Position numbers and translations under genes: made by a program
Notes under the pieces: model-generated
Database searches by the model: none
The model's input: the letters and a program-made list of their open reading frames with translations, nothing else
Told to the model about the DNA's origin: nothing
Assembly: GCA_964352215.1 (NCBI GenBank)
Contig: CAYGRE010000031.1
Coordinates: forward strand, 1-64,000
From: CAWUKT01 sp964352215
Lineage (GTDB): Bacteria > Bacteroidota > Bacteroidia > J057 > JADKCL01
DNA: 64,000 nucleotides
Direction: 5' to 3'
Shown here: piece after piece, positions 19,332-27,931 of the stretch
Numbering within the stretch: position 1 is the stretch's first letter
Layout of the letters: each line of letters opens with the position of its first letter

Positions 19332-20522
19332 ATGGAAACCACCACTGCTGTATCTTCTTACACAGCCCCCGACTATTATCTGCTGGATGACCTCCTGACT
19401 GAAGAACATAAAATGGTTCGGCAGACGGTCCGCGATTTCATCAACCGCCAGGTAATGCCTCATATTGAAGAATGGGCACAGAACAATCAATGTCCTACCC
19501 ACCTGATTCCTGAAATCGGTGCTTTGGGAATTTTTGGCCCCAGCTTACCTGAGGAGTATGGCTGTGCCGGAATGGATGAGATCGCTTACGGCGTGATCAT
19601 GCAGGAAGTCGAACGCGCAGACTCCGGGCTGCGTTCTATGGTCTCTGTGCAGGGATCCCTGGTGATGTACCCCATCTACAAGTATGGTTCTGAAGAACAA
19701 CGACGCAAATACCTTCCCAAGCTCGCTACTGGCGAATACATGGGATGTTTTGGGCTCACCGAGCCTGACCACGGCTCGAACCCCAGTGGCATGGTCACCA
19801 ATTACAAGGACATGGGTGACCATTACCTCCTGAACGGAGCTAAAACCTGGATATCCAATTCCCCATTTGCGCAGATCGCGGTTGTATGGGCAAAGAACGA
19901 AGAAGGTCGGATTCATGGCCTGATTGTAGAGCGAGGTATGGAAGGCTTTACCACCCCTGAGATTCACAACAAATGGTCGCTCAGAGCATCTACCACCGGT
20001 GAGCTTGTATTTGACAATGTCAAAGTACCTAAAGAGAACCTCCTCCCCGGAGTCAGCGGTTTGCGAGGCCCACTGAGTTGTCTTGACTCAGCCCGGTATG
20101 GCATCTCCTGGGGGGCAATCGGATCAGCGATGGCCTGCTACGATGCAGCCTTGAAGTATTCCAAGGAACGTGTTCAGTTCGACCGTCCAATCGGAGGATT
20201 CCAGCTCCAGCAAAAGAAGTTGGCTGAGATGATCACTGAGATCACCAAAGCCCAACTGCTGACCCATCGTTTGGGGCAACTCAAGATGGAAGGACGTGCT
20301 ACAACCGCGCAAATCTCAATGGCTAAACGCAACAATGTCGACATGGCATTGAAGATCGCCAGAGAAGCCAGGCAGGTCCTGGGAGGAATGGGGATAACCG
20401 GAGAATACCCAATCATGCGGCACATGATGAATCTGGAATCCGTTGTAACCTACGAAGGAACACACGACATCCATTTGTTGATCACCGGGCATGACATTAC
20501 CGGAATCAGTGCCTTTAGATAG
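19332..20522 (+). CDS. Glutaryl-CoA dehydrogenase-like acyl-CoA dehydrogenase
   Basis: FAD-dependent oxidation of an acyl-CoA. The sequence is closest in pattern to glutaryl-CoA dehydrogenase (lysine/tryptophan degradation): FGLTEPDHGSNPSGM, GAKTWISNSPFA, NKWSLRASTTGEL, CLDSARYGISWGAIGSA, and the catalytic Glu375 in TYEGTHDIHLL. 396 residues from the ATG at 19332; a GTG at 19317 could add five residues. It has its own consensus promoter and a downstream terminator, so it is monocistronic. An electron-transfer flavoprotein partner is not in this window. Substrate assignment is by motif only. Confidence 0.9.
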   Translation: METTTAVSSYTAPDYYLLDDLLTEEHKMVRQTVRDFINRQVMPHIEEWAQNNQCPTHLIPEIGALGIFGPSLPEEYGCAGMDEIAYGVIMQEVERADSGLRSMVSVQGSLVMYPIYKYGSEEQRRKYLPKLATGEYMGCFGLTEPDHGSNPSGMVTNYKDMGDHYLLNGAKTWISNSPFAQIAVVWAKNEEGRIHGLIVERGMEGFTTPEIHNKWSLRASTTGELVFDNVKVPKENLLPGVSGLRGPLSCLDSARYGISWGAIGSAMACYDAALKYSKERVQFDRPIGGFQLQQKKLAEMITEITKAQLLTHRLGQLKMEGRATTAQISMAKRNNVDMALKIAREARQVLGGMGITGEYPIMRHMMNLESVVTYEGTHDIHLLITGHDITGISAFR

Positions 20523-20574
20523 GTACAGCAACATCATTAAGAAACAATAAGTGTCATCCTGAAAGGGGTGAAAG

Positions 20575-20602
20575 TGTCATCCCTCCCAGGATGACATTTT
20601 TT
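20575..20602 (+). terminator. Rho-independent terminator after the acyl-CoA dehydrogenase gene
   Basis: TGTCATCC (20575-20582) pairs with GGATGACA (20589-20596) over a 6-base loop and is followed by TTTTTTATTT. A second upstream copy of TGTCATCCT at 20552-20560 can pair with the same right arm, giving an alternative fold. Confidence 0.8.
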
Positions 20603-20759
20603 ATTTCACGGATTCTTCCTAAATTACCTTTTGTCAGGTCACTATTTCTACAACGGCCTGCTCGATGTGGGCTTTTAAATAGAGAAACCATTAATCAAGA
20701 ATTACCTCCTGGCATTCGCTGGGAAGATTATATTTATCAACTCAACCATTATTAAGCTT

Positions 20760-21305
20760 ATGGAAGGAATGATCGGAGAGATCAGAATGTTCGGGGGGAA
20801 TTTTGCTCCTCGTACATGGGCTTTGTGTGATGGGCAAATACTGCCCATTAGTCAAAATACGGCCTTGTTTTCAATAATAGGCACCATATACGGTGGCGAC
20901 GGACGAACTACATTTGCCTTACCTGATGTCAGGGGGCGTGCTGTAATCGGTCCTGGAAATGGACCTGGATTGCCATCCTACCGGGAAGGGCAAAAAGGCG
21001 GCACTGAAACCAATACAATGACGGTAGCGACCATGCCTTCGCATAGCCACACTTACTCATTTAAAGTTTCAAATCAGGCTCCTGTTCAAGGGCAAGCTTC
21101 GATTGTATCTAAGTATGAAGTCACAGCAACCAATGGTGATCCCGTTGATGAGTTTCGCTATTCTTCAACCAACAATGGTCAAATGCATGAAGATGCTTTT
21201 GCATTGGGAAATACCGGTGGAAGTCAACCCTTCAACAACATGATGCCTTACCAGGCAGTCAATTTTGTTATTTGTCTACAGGGAGTATTTCCATCCCGTA
21301 GTTAA
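20760..21305 (+). CDS. Phage tail collar domain protein (Mdp-type), copy 1
   Basis: 181 residues. The first ~60 match the phage tail-collar domain of microcystin-dependent-protein-like (MdpB) proteins: GEIRMFGGNFAPRTWALCDG, ILPISQNTALFSIIGTIYGG, DGRTTFALPDVRGRAVIG. The middle is variable, and the C-terminus (YQAVNFVICLQGVFPSRS) is shared by all three tandem copies. No signal peptide is seen. Biological role in bacteria is unclear; the fold occurs in phage tail fibres. Copies follow 29 and 32 bp apart, forming one operon. Confidence 0.9.
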   Translation: MEGMIGEIRMFGGNFAPRTWALCDGQILPISQNTALFSIIGTIYGGDGRTTFALPDVRGRAVIGPGNGPGLPSYREGQKGGTETNTMTVATMPSHSHTYSFKVSNQAPVQGQASIVSKYEVTATNGDPVDEFRYSSTNNGQMHEDAFALGNTGGSQPFNNMMPYQAVNFVICLQGVFPSRS

Positions 21306-21334
21306 TTGTCCAACCTGAAAAAGAATATATAAAT

Positions 21335-21883
21335 ATGGAACCCACATTAGCTGAGATCCGAATTTTTGGGGGCAACTTTGCCCCACGCTCCTGGGCCTTG
21401 TGTCAGGGGCAGTTATTACCAATCAACCAAAACCAAGCTCTCTTTTCAATCTTGGGAACAACTTTTGGAGGTGACGGAAGGACGACCTTTGGTCTGCCTG
21501 ACCTGAGGGGGCGCACCGCGATCCATGCCGGACATGGACCTGGATTGTCCGACCGCAGACTCGGTTCTAAAGGAGGCACTGAAACTGTTACCTTGAACTT
21601 AACCAATTTAGCTTTACACAATCACCACGACTCCCTGCGAGCCAATATCAGCGCATCTGATTCCAACGAGCCAGCGGGAAGATATCCTGGTGTAGCTGAA
21701 GCCAAAAATAACAGCACAGGCGCGGCCATTGCAGTTACATCATATAACAGTACTTCCAATACGGACCTTCAAGCTGGAAATACTGGTACCACAGGGGGAC
21801 AGCGATCATTTGATATTCGTCAGCCATGGTTGGCGATGAATTATATCATTGCCCTTCAGGGGATTTTCCCCTCCCGCAGTTAA
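21335..21883 (+). CDS. Phage tail collar domain protein (Mdp-type), copy 2
   Basis: 182 residues, paralogous to its neighbours. The N-terminal collar domain reads AEIRIFGGNFAPRSWALCQG then GTTFGGDGRTTFGLPDLRGR, followed by a Ser/Asn/Thr-rich middle unlike the other copies and the shared end MNYIIALQGIFPSRS. The conserved ends with diverged middles suggest a constant scaffold carrying different exposed loops. Second gene of the three-gene unit. Confidence 0.9.
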   Translation: MEPTLAEIRIFGGNFAPRSWALCQGQLLPINQNQALFSILGTTFGGDGRTTFGLPDLRGRTAIHAGHGPGLSDRRLGSKGGTETVTLNLTNLALHNHHDSLRANISASDSNEPAGRYPGVAEAKNNSTGAAIAVTSYNSTSNTDLQAGNTGTTGGQRSFDIRQPWLAMNYIIALQGIFPSRS

Positions 21884-21915
21884 TTATTTTTTTGACCCTA
21901 TTACATTAATATACA

Positions 21916-22470
21916 ATGGAAGGTTTTATAGGAGAAGTCCGGATATTCGCCGGCAATTTCGCTCCCCGTTCGTGGGCCTTTTGTGAAGGGCAGCTATTGG
22001 CCATTTCTCAAAACTCAGCCTTATTTTCTATCCTTGGAACCACCTTTGGTGGAGATGGACGTACTACCTTTGGCTTGCCAGATCTAAGGGGACGTGTCCC
22101 GGTAGGTGCTGGTCATGGCCCAGGTCTGTCTGACTACCGTTTAGGAGCCAAAGGAGGTCGTTATCAAGCGACCCTTACAACCAATGAATTGCCCAGCCAC
22201 CAGCACTCAGCTTCCCTGAAGTTTTTCGCTGCAGTAGGTGATACTGCCAATCCCAATAATGCATATTTTTCTGGAGTAGGACCGGTAGGAGGAGGTGGCG
22301 CATACAATTCGTTCTCATTTAACAACGATACGGCCAGCAACTCGTCCTTTGCCCCAGATACATTCTACGCAGGCAATGTAGGAGGCAGCCAAGCAACACA
22401 ATTGATGCAACCCTATATCGCGATCTATTATATCATTGCGCTGTTTGGAACTTACCCTTCCAGAAGCTAA
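21916..22470 (+). CDS. Phage tail collar domain protein (Mdp-type), copy 3
   Basis: 184 residues. The N-terminal collar domain reads GEVRIFAGNFAPRSWAFCEG then GTTFGGDGRTTFGLPDLRGR, nearly identical to copy 2 over that stretch. The middle has Gly/Asn-rich loops (GVGPVGGGGAYNSFSFNNDT), and the end is YYIIALFGTYPSRS. Last gene of the unit; a GC-rich hairpin with a T tract follows. Confidence 0.9.
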   Translation: MEGFIGEVRIFAGNFAPRSWAFCEGQLLAISQNSALFSILGTTFGGDGRTTFGLPDLRGRVPVGAGHGPGLSDYRLGAKGGRYQATLTTNELPSHQHSASLKFFAAVGDTANPNNAYFSGVGPVGGGGAYNSFSFNNDTASNSSFAPDTFYAGNVGGSQATQLMQPYIAIYYIIALFGTYPSRS

Positions 22471-22491
22471 GGATATACTAAACACAAATGA

Positions 22492-22524
22492 AAAAGGGCG
22501 GGTCTTTACGGACCGGCCCTTTTA
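22492..22524 (+). terminator. Terminator after the tail-collar operon
   Basis: AAAAGGGC-G-GGTC pairs with GACC-G-GCCCTTTT (one internal mismatch, short loop), followed by TTAATTTTT. It lies about 20 bp after the last collar gene. Confidence 0.75.
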
Positions 22525-22583
22525 ATTTTTATAATATTGTTAATATTTGATCATTCTTTCAGGATCAGGCAGTGATCCCTGAA

Positions 22584-23132
22584 TCAGATCGCCTCAACCA
22601 CCTTTACCTCTGGAACCATTCTCGTCAGCAATCCTTCAATGCCCATCTTCAGTGTCATCGTAGAAGAAGGACATCCAGAACAGGCACCCTGCAAGCGGAG
22701 ACGAACCGTCCCCTCCTCAAACCCTTCAAAAGTGATGTCTCCACCATCCATGGCCACCGCAGGACGAATATTGTCATTCAGAAGCTGCTTAATCCGTCGA
22801 ATGACAGGATCCTCATCACCATCAAAAGCAATGGGTTCAACCTCTTGATTTAAAATAATCGGTTCTCCACTCTCCAAAAAATCCCGGATTGCACTTTTCA
22901 GAATCGGGATCAATTCTTCCCAGGCACGGTCCTCAACTTTAGTGACAGTGACAAAGTTGTGACCCAGGAATACCCCATCGACAAAGTTGAATTCAAAGAG
23001 TTTCTTGACCAGGGGCGCATCCGTGGCCGACTCTGGTGTAGGAAAATCAGCATTTCCTGAAGGCATTAGTACCTTGTCAGCGACGAATTTCAAAGAAGCT
23101 GGATTGGGTGTGATTTCTGTATAGATCATCAT
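22584..23132 (-). CDS. Nfu-type iron-sulfur cluster scaffold protein
   Basis: Carries Fe-S clusters to target proteins in the cytoplasm. It has an N-terminal Nfu domain (about residues 1-85; YTEITPNPASLKFVADKVL and VDGVFLGHNFVTVTK) and a C-terminal NifU-like domain (IRRIKQLLNDNIRPAVAMDG) with the cluster-binding CSGC motif (QGACSGCPSSTMTLK). The length is normal for two-domain Nfu proteins of this phylum. The frame extends to a TTG at 23156; the ATG at 23132 matches the family N-terminus. Converges on the collar-operon terminator. Confidence 0.93.
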   Translation of the reverse strand: MMIYTEITPNPASLKFVADKVLMPSGNADFPTPESATDAPLVKKLFEFNFVDGVFLGHNFVTVTKVEDRAWEELIPILKSAIRDFLESGEPIILNQEVEPIAFDGDEDPVIRRIKQLLNDNIRPAVAMDGGDITFEGFEEGTVRLRLQGACSGCPSSTMTLKMGIEGLLTRMVPEVKVVEAI

Positions 23133-23388
23133 AGAATTTTCAGTTTTAGTGCTCAAAGATAACTAAAAAGGGCTGCTCTTGTTCCGCTGTCCTCCCCATC
23201 GGGCGAATTTATTCAGGGTTGAGGAGACCAGACAATTACATTCCAGACCCTTTTTCTTTACTTTCATTCACCTCAATTTCTCTCCAAAGGAAAATTTATT
23301 GTTTTATTTAGTGGATTTTTTCTTTATTTGGTCAGGAGTTAATTAAATAATTCGCGGTAGTAAGAATAAAACTTGAGGAGCTAAACAA

Positions 23389-23772
23389 GTGGAAAACGGA
23401 AACAATCGAGCAGAGGTTTACTCCACCAAAATCAGGGCAGGAAAACGCACTTATTTTTTCGATGTCAAAGAAACCCGTTCCAGTGATTATTATATCACGA
23501 TCACGGAAAGTAAGCGTCGATTTGGTGGGGATGGATATGACAAGCATAAAATCTTCTTGTACAAAGAGGATTTCAACAAATTCCTGACTTGTCTGACGGA
23601 CACAATCAATCATGTCAAAACGGACTTGTTACCGGATTATGATTATGAAGAGTTCGATCGTGATCCCATCCACAGTGATTATAACAACGACGGAGGTAAG
23701 ATTGCTGCTGAGGAATCTTCTTACAACGAAAAGGAAGAAGACGACGACACCTCCCGTCCCTGGGATGACTGA
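23389..23772 (+). CDS. PUR/DUF3276 family nucleic-acid-binding protein
   Basis: 127 residues. The core (VYSTKIRAGKRTYFFDVKET, YYITITESKRR, KHKIFLYKEDFNKFLTCL) is the single PUR repeat of Bacteroidetes DUF3276 proteins, related to eukaryotic Pur-alpha, which bind single-stranded DNA or RNA. The last ~45 residues are strongly acidic and disordered (ending EDDDTSRPWDD). The start is GTG at 23389, with GAGGAG at 23375-23380, an unusually clear ribosome binding site for this genome. A strong terminator follows. Confidence 0.9.
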   Translation: MENGNNRAEVYSTKIRAGKRTYFFDVKETRSSDYYITITESKRRFGGDGYDKHKIFLYKEDFNKFLTCLTDTINHVKTDLLPDYDYEEFDRDPIHSDYNNDGGKIAAEESSYNEKEEDDDTSRPWDD

Positions 23773-23806
23773 TCCAAAAAAGGAAAAGTGAAATAGATCT
23801 ATAGAC

Positions 23807-23836
23807 AGGTGAACCATAAAGGTTCACCTTTTTTTT
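23807..23836 (+). terminator. Terminator after the PUR-family gene
   Basis: A perfect 9-bp stem (AGGTGAACC/GGTTCACCT) with loop ATAAA, followed by a run of eight T. Confidence 0.9.
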
Positions 23837-23894
23837 CTAATTTTGTCCCGGTTCATTGGGAACCAGAACCTGATACTAGGATTAAAAGAACAAT

Positions 23895-24992
23895 ATGGGA
23901 TTTAAGTGCGGTATTGTTGGCCTTCCAAATGTTGGAAAATCAACACTTTTCAACTCTCTGTCCAGTGCCAAGGCAGAAGCAGCCAATTATCCATTCTGTA
24001 CCATCGAACCCAACGTGGGAATGATCCCTGTGCCAGATCCCCGACTGGACCAACTGACAGAATTGGTGAAGCCTCAGAACACATTGCCTGCCGTGGTCAA
24101 GATAATGGACATCGCAGGGCTCGTTCGGGGAGCTTCCAAAGGTGAAGGACTGGGCAATCAATTCCTCGGTAATATCAGAGAATGTGATGCCATCATCCAT
24201 CTCTTGCGTTGTTTTGAGGATGAAAATATTATCCATGTAGAGGGAGGAGTGGATCCGATTCGGGACAAAGAAATCATCGATACGGAATTGCAATTCAAGG
24301 ACCTCGAACTGCTGGAGCGCAAGCTCGAGAAGACGAAAAAGATGACCAAGGGGGGCAATAAAGATGCCATGAAGCAGGTCGAAAGCATTCAGGGAATGAT
24401 CAATCATATCCTCCAGGGAAAGAATGCAAGGACTTATGATATCCCGGAAGAAGAGTGGGAACTTGTGGAGGAACTGGGGCTGCTGACCAAAAAGCGGGTC
24501 TTGTATGTCTGCAATGTGGATGAGAACAGCCTTCCCGATGGGAATGAATATGTAGACCAGGTACGTGAAGCGATCAAAGAAGAAGATGCTGGAATGATTC
24601 TGATCAGTGCTGCATTTGAGGCTGAATTGACTACCCTGGAAGATCCTGCCGATCGCCAGGAATTCCTGGAAAGTGTTGGCCTGAAAGAACCTGGACTCAA
24701 TGTACTGATTCGTGCAGCCTATGACCTGCTCCATCTCCAGACTTACTTCACCGCAGGGGTGAAAGAAGTCAGAGCCTGGACCATCCATCAGGGAACCAAA
24801 GCGCCACAAGCCGCTGGGGTAATCCATACCGATTTCGAAAAAGGATTTATTCGGGCTGAGGTGATAAGTTTCGACGACTATATTCACTTCAAGTCTGAAT
24901 CAGCCGCCAAGGAAGCAGGTAAAATGGCGGTGGAAGGGAAGGAATATGTAGTTTCTGATGGAGATGTAATGCATTTCCGCTTCAACGTTTGA
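23895..24992 (+). CDS. ychF: Redox-regulated ATPase YchF (Obg-like)
   Basis: 365 residues, standard length. The P-loop GLPNVGKS lies at 9-16, followed by switch/G2-G3 segments (NYPFCTIEPNVGMIPVPD, MDIAGLVRGASKGEGLGNQF) and a C-terminal TGS domain (RAWTIHQGTKAPQAAGVIHT, ending VMHFRFNV). YchF hydrolyses ATP rather than GTP and associates with ribosomes. A TAATTTTG element at 23838-23845 lies upstream but lacks a good -33 partner. First of a run of closely spaced plus-strand genes. Confidence 0.97.
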   Translation: MGFKCGIVGLPNVGKSTLFNSLSSAKAEAANYPFCTIEPNVGMIPVPDPRLDQLTELVKPQNTLPAVVKIMDIAGLVRGASKGEGLGNQFLGNIRECDAIIHLLRCFEDENIIHVEGGVDPIRDKEIIDTELQFKDLELLERKLEKTKKMTKGGNKDAMKQVESIQGMINHILQGKNARTYDIPEEEWELVEELGLLTKKRVLYVCNVDENSLPDGNEYVDQVREAIKEEDAGMILISAAFEAELTTLEDPADRQEFLESVGLKEPGLNVLIRAAYDLLHLQTYFTAGVKEVRAWTIHQGTKAPQAAGVIHTDFEKGFIRAEVISFDDYIHFKSESAAKEAGKMAVEGKEYVVSDGDVMHFRFNV

Positions 24993-25013
24993 TCAAATAT
25001 TTCATTTAACAAT

Positions 25014-25349
25014 ATGCAGGATATTACCGTAGCTGAAGTCAAAGAGCGCATGGATGCTGGTGAAAAACTTCACATCATCGATGTCAGAGAAGTCCACGAA
25101 TGGGAGATGGGCCACATCAGCGATATCAATTGGCCGATGGGAACTGTTCCCATCAAGATCATGGATATGGAGAAAGATCAGTTGGAAGAACTGAAGGGCA
25201 AAGAGTTGATCATCAATTGCCGTTCTGGAGGGCGCAGCGGTCAGATCACAAACTACTTGCGTGGTCAGGGCTTCTCCAACGTCAAGAATCTCTTAGGAGG
25301 TATGCTGGCCTGGAAAGCAGAGGTTGATCCTGAATTCAACGTTCAGTAA
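25014..25349 (+). CDS. Rhodanese-like domain protein
   Basis: A single 111-residue rhodanese module. The active-site Cys69 lies in the loop INCRSGGRSG, and the N-terminal IIDVREVHEWEMGHI is typical. Single-domain rhodaneses transfer sulfane sulfur to acceptors; the specific partner is unknown. It starts 21 bp after ychF and ends 3 bp before mltG, so it is in the same transcription unit. Cytoplasmic, no signal peptide. Confidence 0.92.
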   Translation: MQDITVAEVKERMDAGEKLHIIDVREVHEWEMGHISDINWPMGTVPIKIMDMEKDQLEELKGKELIINCRSGGRSGQITNYLRGQGFSNVKNLLGGMLAWKAEVDPEFNVQ

Positions 25350-25352
25350 GCC

Positions 25353-26420
25353 ATGAAGCGATTCATTCGCTTCATGGTAGTAACTCTTCTCCTCGCCGGA
25401 CTCGGTGGCGGAGGCTATGCGTGGTGGGCTGCATTCCGCAACAACGTCACCTCCGAAGGCGAAGAATATGCTCTGCTCATCCCCAGGGATGCAACCTTTG
25501 ATTACGTCTGTCAACAACTGGAATCTGACCAAGTTTTGAAAGACATGTCCAGCTTCCGCCAGGTGGCGAATATCCGATCATACCCCCAATACGTTAAGCC
25601 AGGTCGCTACACCATCCCAGCAGGATCGGGGAATTGGGAATTGGTCAGGAAACTCCGGTCGGGTGACCAGGACCAGATGAAGCTCCGCTTTCGGTCCCAC
25701 TGGACCCTCCGGGAAGTCGCCAATGAGATCGGAGACCAGCTCATGCTCGATTCAGATGACCTCCTCCGCAAAATGGAAGACCCCGAATTCCTGAAGAATT
25801 ATGGGATCAAACCGGAAGATGTCAGAGGGTTCTTCATCCCCAATACCTACTTTGTATACTGGACCCTCAGCCCTGAGCAGCTCTTTGACAAACTGAAAGG
25901 AGAGTACGACACTTTTTGGAATGCATCGCGAAAAGCCAAGGCGAAAGCCAAAGGCATGTCACCGGCTGATGTGACTACCCTGGCCTCCATCGTACAGGCA
26001 GAAACCTACATGGCCGACGAGCGCCCAACTGTTGCCGGACTCTATCTGAACCGCATCGAAGATGGGATACCTCTGCAAGCCGATCCTACCGTTATCTTTG
26101 CCACCGGGGACTTCACCATCAAGCGCGTGCTGAAGCGGCACCTGGAGATAGATTCTCCTTACAATACCTACAAGAACAGGGGCCTGCCACCAGGTCCGAT
26201 CAACAATCCTGAACCTAGTGCCATTGATGGCGTACTCAACGCTGAAGACCACACCTACATTTTCATGTGTGCCAAGGCAGACTTCAGTGGCTACCACAAC
26301 TTTGCCCGCACCCTTGCAGAGCACAACCGCAATGCGCGTGCTTACCAGGCTGCATTGAGCAAAATGCAGCGCGAAAAGAAGAAAAAGGCATCCTCCACAA
26401 CTTCCGGGAAACCATCCTGA
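25353..26420 (+). CDS. mltG: Endolytic transglycosylase MltG
   Basis: Inner-membrane enzyme that cleaves nascent peptidoglycan strands and limits glycan length. 355 residues with one N-terminal transmembrane helix (FMVVTLLLAGLGGGGYAWWA) and a YceG domain. The catalytic Glu217 is in ASIVQAETYMADERP, and LYLNRIEDGIPLQADPT and PYNTYKNRGLPPGPINNPE are conserved. Normal length. It follows the rhodanese gene by 3 bp and precedes the thioesterase by 18 bp. Confidence 0.96.
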   Translation: MKRFIRFMVVTLLLAGLGGGGYAWWAAFRNNVTSEGEEYALLIPRDATFDYVCQQLESDQVLKDMSSFRQVANIRSYPQYVKPGRYTIPAGSGNWELVRKLRSGDQDQMKLRFRSHWTLREVANEIGDQLMLDSDDLLRKMEDPEFLKNYGIKPEDVRGFFIPNTYFVYWTLSPEQLFDKLKGEYDTFWNASRKAKAKAKGMSPADVTTLASIVQAETYMADERPTVAGLYLNRIEDGIPLQADPTVIFATGDFTIKRVLKRHLEIDSPYNTYKNRGLPPGPINNPEPSAIDGVLNAEDHTYIFMCAKADFSGYHNFARTLAEHNRNARAYQAALSKMQREKKKKASSTTSGKPS

Positions 26421-26438
26421 GGGAAAAATAAGAAGGCC

Positions 26439-26849
26439 ATGATCCAGAATGACCACTCCATCCGTGTCAGATACGCAGAAACCGATAAGATGGGAGTGGT
26501 ATACTATGGAAAGTATGCCGAATACTTTGAAGTAAGCCGGGCCGAATTGATCCGGAAATTCGGATATTCTTATGCAGAAATGGAGGCGGACGGGGTTATG
26601 ATGCCAGTCACCGAAATGCGGGTCCGCTATTTGCGCCCAACCCGGTACGATGACCTGCTAACCCTGAGAGCAACCATCTACAAACGTCCCGAAAAACGGG
26701 TCATGATCGAAACCAAAGTACTTAATGAAGCAGGAAAATTGGCAGTTTTAGGGGAAGTAACGCTGGCTTTTGTAAATTCCGAAACCGGTCAGTCGGTGAA
26801 TGCCCCGGAACGGTTTTTGGAATTGCTTGAAAAGCATTGGCAAGAATAG
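26439..26849 (+). CDS. Acyl-CoA thioesterase, YbgC/4-hydroxybenzoyl-CoA type hotdog fold
   Basis: 136 residues forming one hotdog domain. The active-site Asp16 segment VRYAETDKMGVVYYGKYAEY matches the YbgC family, followed by FEVSRAELIRKFG and MRVRYLRPTRYDDLL. It hydrolyses acyl-CoA thioesters; the natural substrate is not determinable here. Its 3' end overlaps the next gene by 13 bp, implying translational coupling. Confidence 0.92.
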   Translation: MIQNDHSIRVRYAETDKMGVVYYGKYAEYFEVSRAELIRKFGYSYAEMEADGVMMPVTEMRVRYLRPTRYDDLLTLRATIYKRPEKRVMIETKVLNEAGKLAVLGEVTLAFVNSETGQSVNAPERFLELLEKHWQE

Positions 26850-27928
26850 AATTCATACAACGATGGAAAGAAAGGATTCGCCGATTCAGGAAGAAATCCT
26901 TTCGGCGGATCAATACCTACCGACCAAAATTTTTGGGAGGGGCTGGTATGGGGGATTTCCTGGTCTTTTTCTGGCAGTGCCTCACGGACAGGAAATTCAC
27001 CCTGGCCGCAATGGGAATGGCCTACCGATTTTTCTTTGCAGTATTTCCGGCCCTCATTCTCATATTTACGGTCATCCCATATATCCCGATCGATGATTTG
27101 CAAAGCGAGGTCATGGACTTTCTGGCTACCGTGGTACCAGCTGAGAGTCTTGGATTCCTGGATTTAATCATTGAGGAATTCTTCAACCGACCATCAGCGG
27201 GAGTTATTTACCTGAACCTGGCTTTACTCCTTTATGCCTCTATGAGTGGTATAAAAGCGATGATGTTCGCTTTTTCAAAGGACAGCGACTTGTTTACCAA
27301 ACGGAACTTTCTCCGTGTCAATGCGGTGTCCTTGCTGATAGTCATCGTGCTGCTTTTCATCTTTCTCTTCATGTTGGGGCTCCTCATATCAGGTGAATTG
27401 TTCATCAATTACCTCCACACCCAGGATATCATCCATGATGTTGTCGTGTCCTATGTCATCACCGGGTTCTATTGGCTGATCGTCCTGGCTGGTCTCCAGG
27501 CTGCCTTCTCAGTACTCTACTTCCTGGGCCCGGAGACCACAGAACGTTTCAAATTTTTCTCTCCCGGTTCTTTTCTCGCTGCGGGATTGGCCGTATTGGC
27601 CATCACAGCCTTCCGGTTCTTCTTTACCAATTTTGCGAATTACAATAAGATTTACGGCAGTATTGGTGCAATCATGGTGCTGATGGTCTGGTTTTATTGG
27701 CTTAGCATCGTCTTATTGGTCGGCTTTGAAGTCAATGCCGCTATTGCAGAAGTCAAGTACCGTTACATCCTACGACGCGAAGAGTTGGGGGCCGACCTTT
27801 CAAAACCCCGCCTGAAAGGCAATTCAGATGAGGATGAGGATACGGATGAGGATACGGATGTGGATGCGGATGCGGAAGCAAATGCAAATGAGAAAGATGA
27901 ATCTGCGAGCGATAAAGAAGGGGAATAG
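26837..27928 (+). CDS. YihY/BrkB family inner-membrane protein with acidic tail
   Basis: 363 residues. About six transmembrane helices lie between residues 55 and 295, with family patterns AMGMAYRFFFAVFPALILIF, SIGAIMVLMVWFYWLS and a final conserved VNAAIAE. Formerly called RNase BN, but these proteins are not the nuclease; transport or envelope roles are proposed. The start appears to be TTG at 26837, because the basic segment before the first helix belongs to the family and the next ATG (26948) would remove it. The last ~40 residues are an Asp/Glu repeat tail. Confidence 0.88.
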   Translation: MARIEFIQRWKERIRRFRKKSFRRINTYRPKFLGGAGMGDFLVFFWQCLTDRKFTLAAMGMAYRFFFAVFPALILIFTVIPYIPIDDLQSEVMDFLATVVPAESLGFLDLIIEEFFNRPSAGVIYLNLALLLYASMSGIKAMMFAFSKDSDLFTKRNFLRVNAVSLLIVIVLLFIFLFMLGLLISGELFINYLHTQDIIHDVVVSYVITGFYWLIVLAGLQAAFSVLYFLGPETTERFKFFSPGSFLAAGLAVLAITAFRFFFTNFANYNKIYGSIGAIMVLMVWFYWLSIVLLVGFEVNAAIAEVKYRYILRREELGADLSKPRLKGNSDEDEDTDEDTDVDADAEANANEKDESASDKEGE

Positions 27929-27931
27929 CAG

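Noticed and set aside
20760..22470. Prophage remnant
   Set aside because: Only collar-domain proteins are present; there are no capsid, terminase, integrase or lysis genes, and such proteins occur outside phages in this phylum.
23940..24887. 315-codon minus-strand frame opposite ychF
   Set aside because: Antisense of a conserved GTPase-family gene; no independent support.
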